DNA of 48,074 nucleotides. Origin: Actinomycetes bacterium (GTDB taxonomy: Bacteria > Actinomycetota > Actinomycetes > S36-B12). Location of the stretch: the NCBI GenBank assembly GCA_024639145.1, contig JAHEIZ010000020.1, positions 1 through 48,074 on the forward strand, written 5' to 3'. Position numbers and translations under genes: made by a program. The notes beneath the pieces are model-generated. The model was not told the DNA's origin. It ran no database searches and saw only the letters and a program-made list of their open reading frames with translations. This document shows, piece by piece, positions 47,206 to 48,074 of the stretch. Position 1 is the stretch's first letter. Each line of letters starts with the position of its first letter.

Positions 47206-47233
47206 ATCCTGTCATGCCTGCGGGATCCCGCAG
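47206..47233 (-). promoter_or_regulatory. ppiA promoter with a 16-bp palindrome
   Basis: CAGGAT (47206-47211) is the likely -10. The perfect palindrome CTGCGGGA-TCCCGCAG (47218-47233) covers most of the -35 region. It could be an operator, or the end of the upstream transcript. Confidence 0.45.
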
Positions 47234-47234
47234 C

Positions 47235-47253
47235 CACGGGTCTAGAGCCCGTG
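47235..47253 (-). terminator. Hairpin at the stop codon of the HDAC-family gene
   Basis: CACGGG and CCCGTG arms, with a T-G pair extending the stem, enclose the loop CTAGA. The loop contains the stop codon (47242-47244). Confidence 0.5.
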
Positions 47254-48074
47254 CGCTGCCACGACCTCGTCGATGCGCACCTTCTGATGGGGCTGCAGTG
47301 GCTGATCGGGCAGGGTCGAGACGCCGCCCAGGGGATCCTCGACCCCGCTGCGCACGCCTGACATCTGCTCGAGCACAGCCACGCCGCAATACGGCACGTA
47401 GAACGGCGAGTAGCCGCCCTCGTGGGTCATCATGATGCGGCCCTCGCAGAGCTCGTCGGCTGCCTCCATGAGCACTGCTGTCATGTCACGGTAGCCATGC
47501 GAGGTGACGATCATGCGGCCTAGCTGGTCGTAGACGCTGGCATCAAATCCCGAGGCCACGACGATCACCTGCGGCTTGAACCTGCGGAGCGCCGGAACGA
47601 CCACGCGCTTCATCACCTCGACGTAGGCGCCATCACCCGAACCGGCCGGCAGGGGGATGTTGATCGCGTAGCCCTCGCCAGCCCCTTCGCCCTGCTCGGC
47701 AATGCTGCCGCTGTCGCGCGGGTAGAGATCGTCCTGGTGAATGGAGATTGTGAGAACGCTCGGATCGTCATAGAAGATCGACTGCGTGCCATTTCCGTGA
47801 TGGACATCCCAGTCGACAACGGCCACTCGCTCGATGCCGCGATTCGCGCGTGCGTGAGCGATGGCGATGGCGGCATTCGCGAAGATGCAGAAGCCCATGC
47901 CGTTTCCACGACGCGCATGGTGACCCGGGGGTCGAATCAGTGCGTAGGCATTGGTCACCGTGCCATCGAGAACCGCATCGATGGCGGCGATGGCGCCGCC
48001 AGCTGCCAGGGCTGCGATCTCGTACCCGCCATGCCCGAAGGGCGACTCCCCGTCACCGGCATCACCGCCCTTGA
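47242..48074 (-). CDS. Class II histone deacetylase-family protein, 5' end cut
   Basis: The reading frame stays open to the window edge, so at least 277 codons are visible and the N-terminus is missing; the ATG-less start sometimes proposed near 47958 is internal. The deacetylase core is clear: ALIRPPGHHARRG with the catalytic His pair, VDWDVHHGNGTQSIFYDD with the zinc-binding Asp and His, VASGFDAS with the second zinc Asp, and a C-terminal MTHEGGY. Bacterial relatives deacetylate acetylpolyamines or act in acetoin utilisation; the substrate here is unknown. It lies upstream of ppiA on the same strand. Confidence 0.9.
   Translation of the reverse strand, partial: KGGDAGDGESPFGHGGYEIAALAAGGAIAAIDAVLDGTVTNAYALIRPPGHHARRGNGMGFCIFANAAIAIAHARANRGIERVAVVDWDVHHGNGTQSIFYDDPSVLTISIHQDDLYPRDSGSIAEQGEGAGEGYAINIPLPAGSGDGAYVEVMKRVVVPALRRFKPQVIVVASGFDASVYDQLGRMIVTSHGYRDMTAVLMEAADELCEGRIMMTHEGGYSPFYVPYCGVAVLEQMSGVRSGVEDPLGGVSTLPDQPLQPHQKVRIDEVVAAHGL

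Noticed and set aside
47242-47958. Complete HDAC-family gene starting at GTG 47958
   Set aside because: The frame continues open with plausible family sequence (GHGGYEIAALAAGGAIAAI) to the window edge, so the true start lies outside.

Overview
The window is a high-GC chromosomal segment of an actinobacterium. The best evidence is at the right: tRNA-Leu(CAG), fhaA, fhaB, pstP, rodA, pbpA, pknB, trpG, crgA, a rhomboid protease and ppiA lie together in the relative orientations known from mycobacteria and Streptomyces, where this block sits close to oriC. Many genes also have a TANNNT-like -10 hexamer 6-7 nt before the start codon and no Shine-Dalgarno sequence. This is the leaderless-mRNA arrangement common in Actinomycetota.

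Bases 1-17,700 form a nearly complete aerobic carbon monoxide oxidation island. The minus-strand operon coxM-coxS-coxL encodes a form I Mo/Cu CO dehydrogenase; CoxL carries the diagnostic AYRCSFR loop. It continues with an XdhC-family protein fused to a YHS metal-binding domain, then coxG, then five tandem genes for very small single-pass membrane proteins that look paralogous. A convergent plus-strand operon carries coxD (MoxR AAA+ ATPase), coxE (VWA), two short unknown proteins and a GIY-YIG-fold protein. A perfect 15-bp hairpin separates the two operons. Molybdenum cofactor genes flank the island: moaB-moaC-moeA on one side and moaE-moaA-moaD with two more XdhC proteins and a MocA-type cytidylyltransferase on the other. 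A DUF2182 membrane protein closes it. The island therefore encodes the enzyme, its cofactor supply, active-site maturation and membrane attachment. The five-gene small-membrane-protein array, the YHS fusion and the GIY-YIG-like protein are its least explained parts.

Bases 17,700-28,800 are accessory. They hold a duplicated pair of exported clan GH-A glycoside hydrolase-like proteins (one secreted, one a lipoprotein), a methyltransferase and a chorismate mutase transcribed divergently from overlapping -10 elements, an acetyl-CoA hydrolase/transferase, a GDP-fucose synthase-like enzyme, two ABM-domain proteins, a GLUG-repeat surface protein, a geranylgeranyl/menaquinone reductase-family flavoprotein and a DHA2-type MFS exporter.

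Bases 28,800-34,800 hold a FUSC-family exporter operon with an AhpD-like protein, two divergent Cys-rich microproteins around one perfect palindrome resembling CsoR/FrmR-family operators, a superinfection-immunity-like membrane protein, a VapBC toxin-antitoxin pair with its operator, and a second secreted protein. That protein shares a C-terminal domain with the GLUG protein nine kilobases away. Its gene is flanked by two near-identical copies of a 31-bp terminator sequence.

Bases 34,800-48,074 are the conserved growth and cell-wall signalling block, a two-component system, ppiA, and a histone-deacetylase-family gene cut by the window edge. The left edge is a 30-bp tandem repeat that duplicates the 3' end of moaB and may be an assembly artefact.
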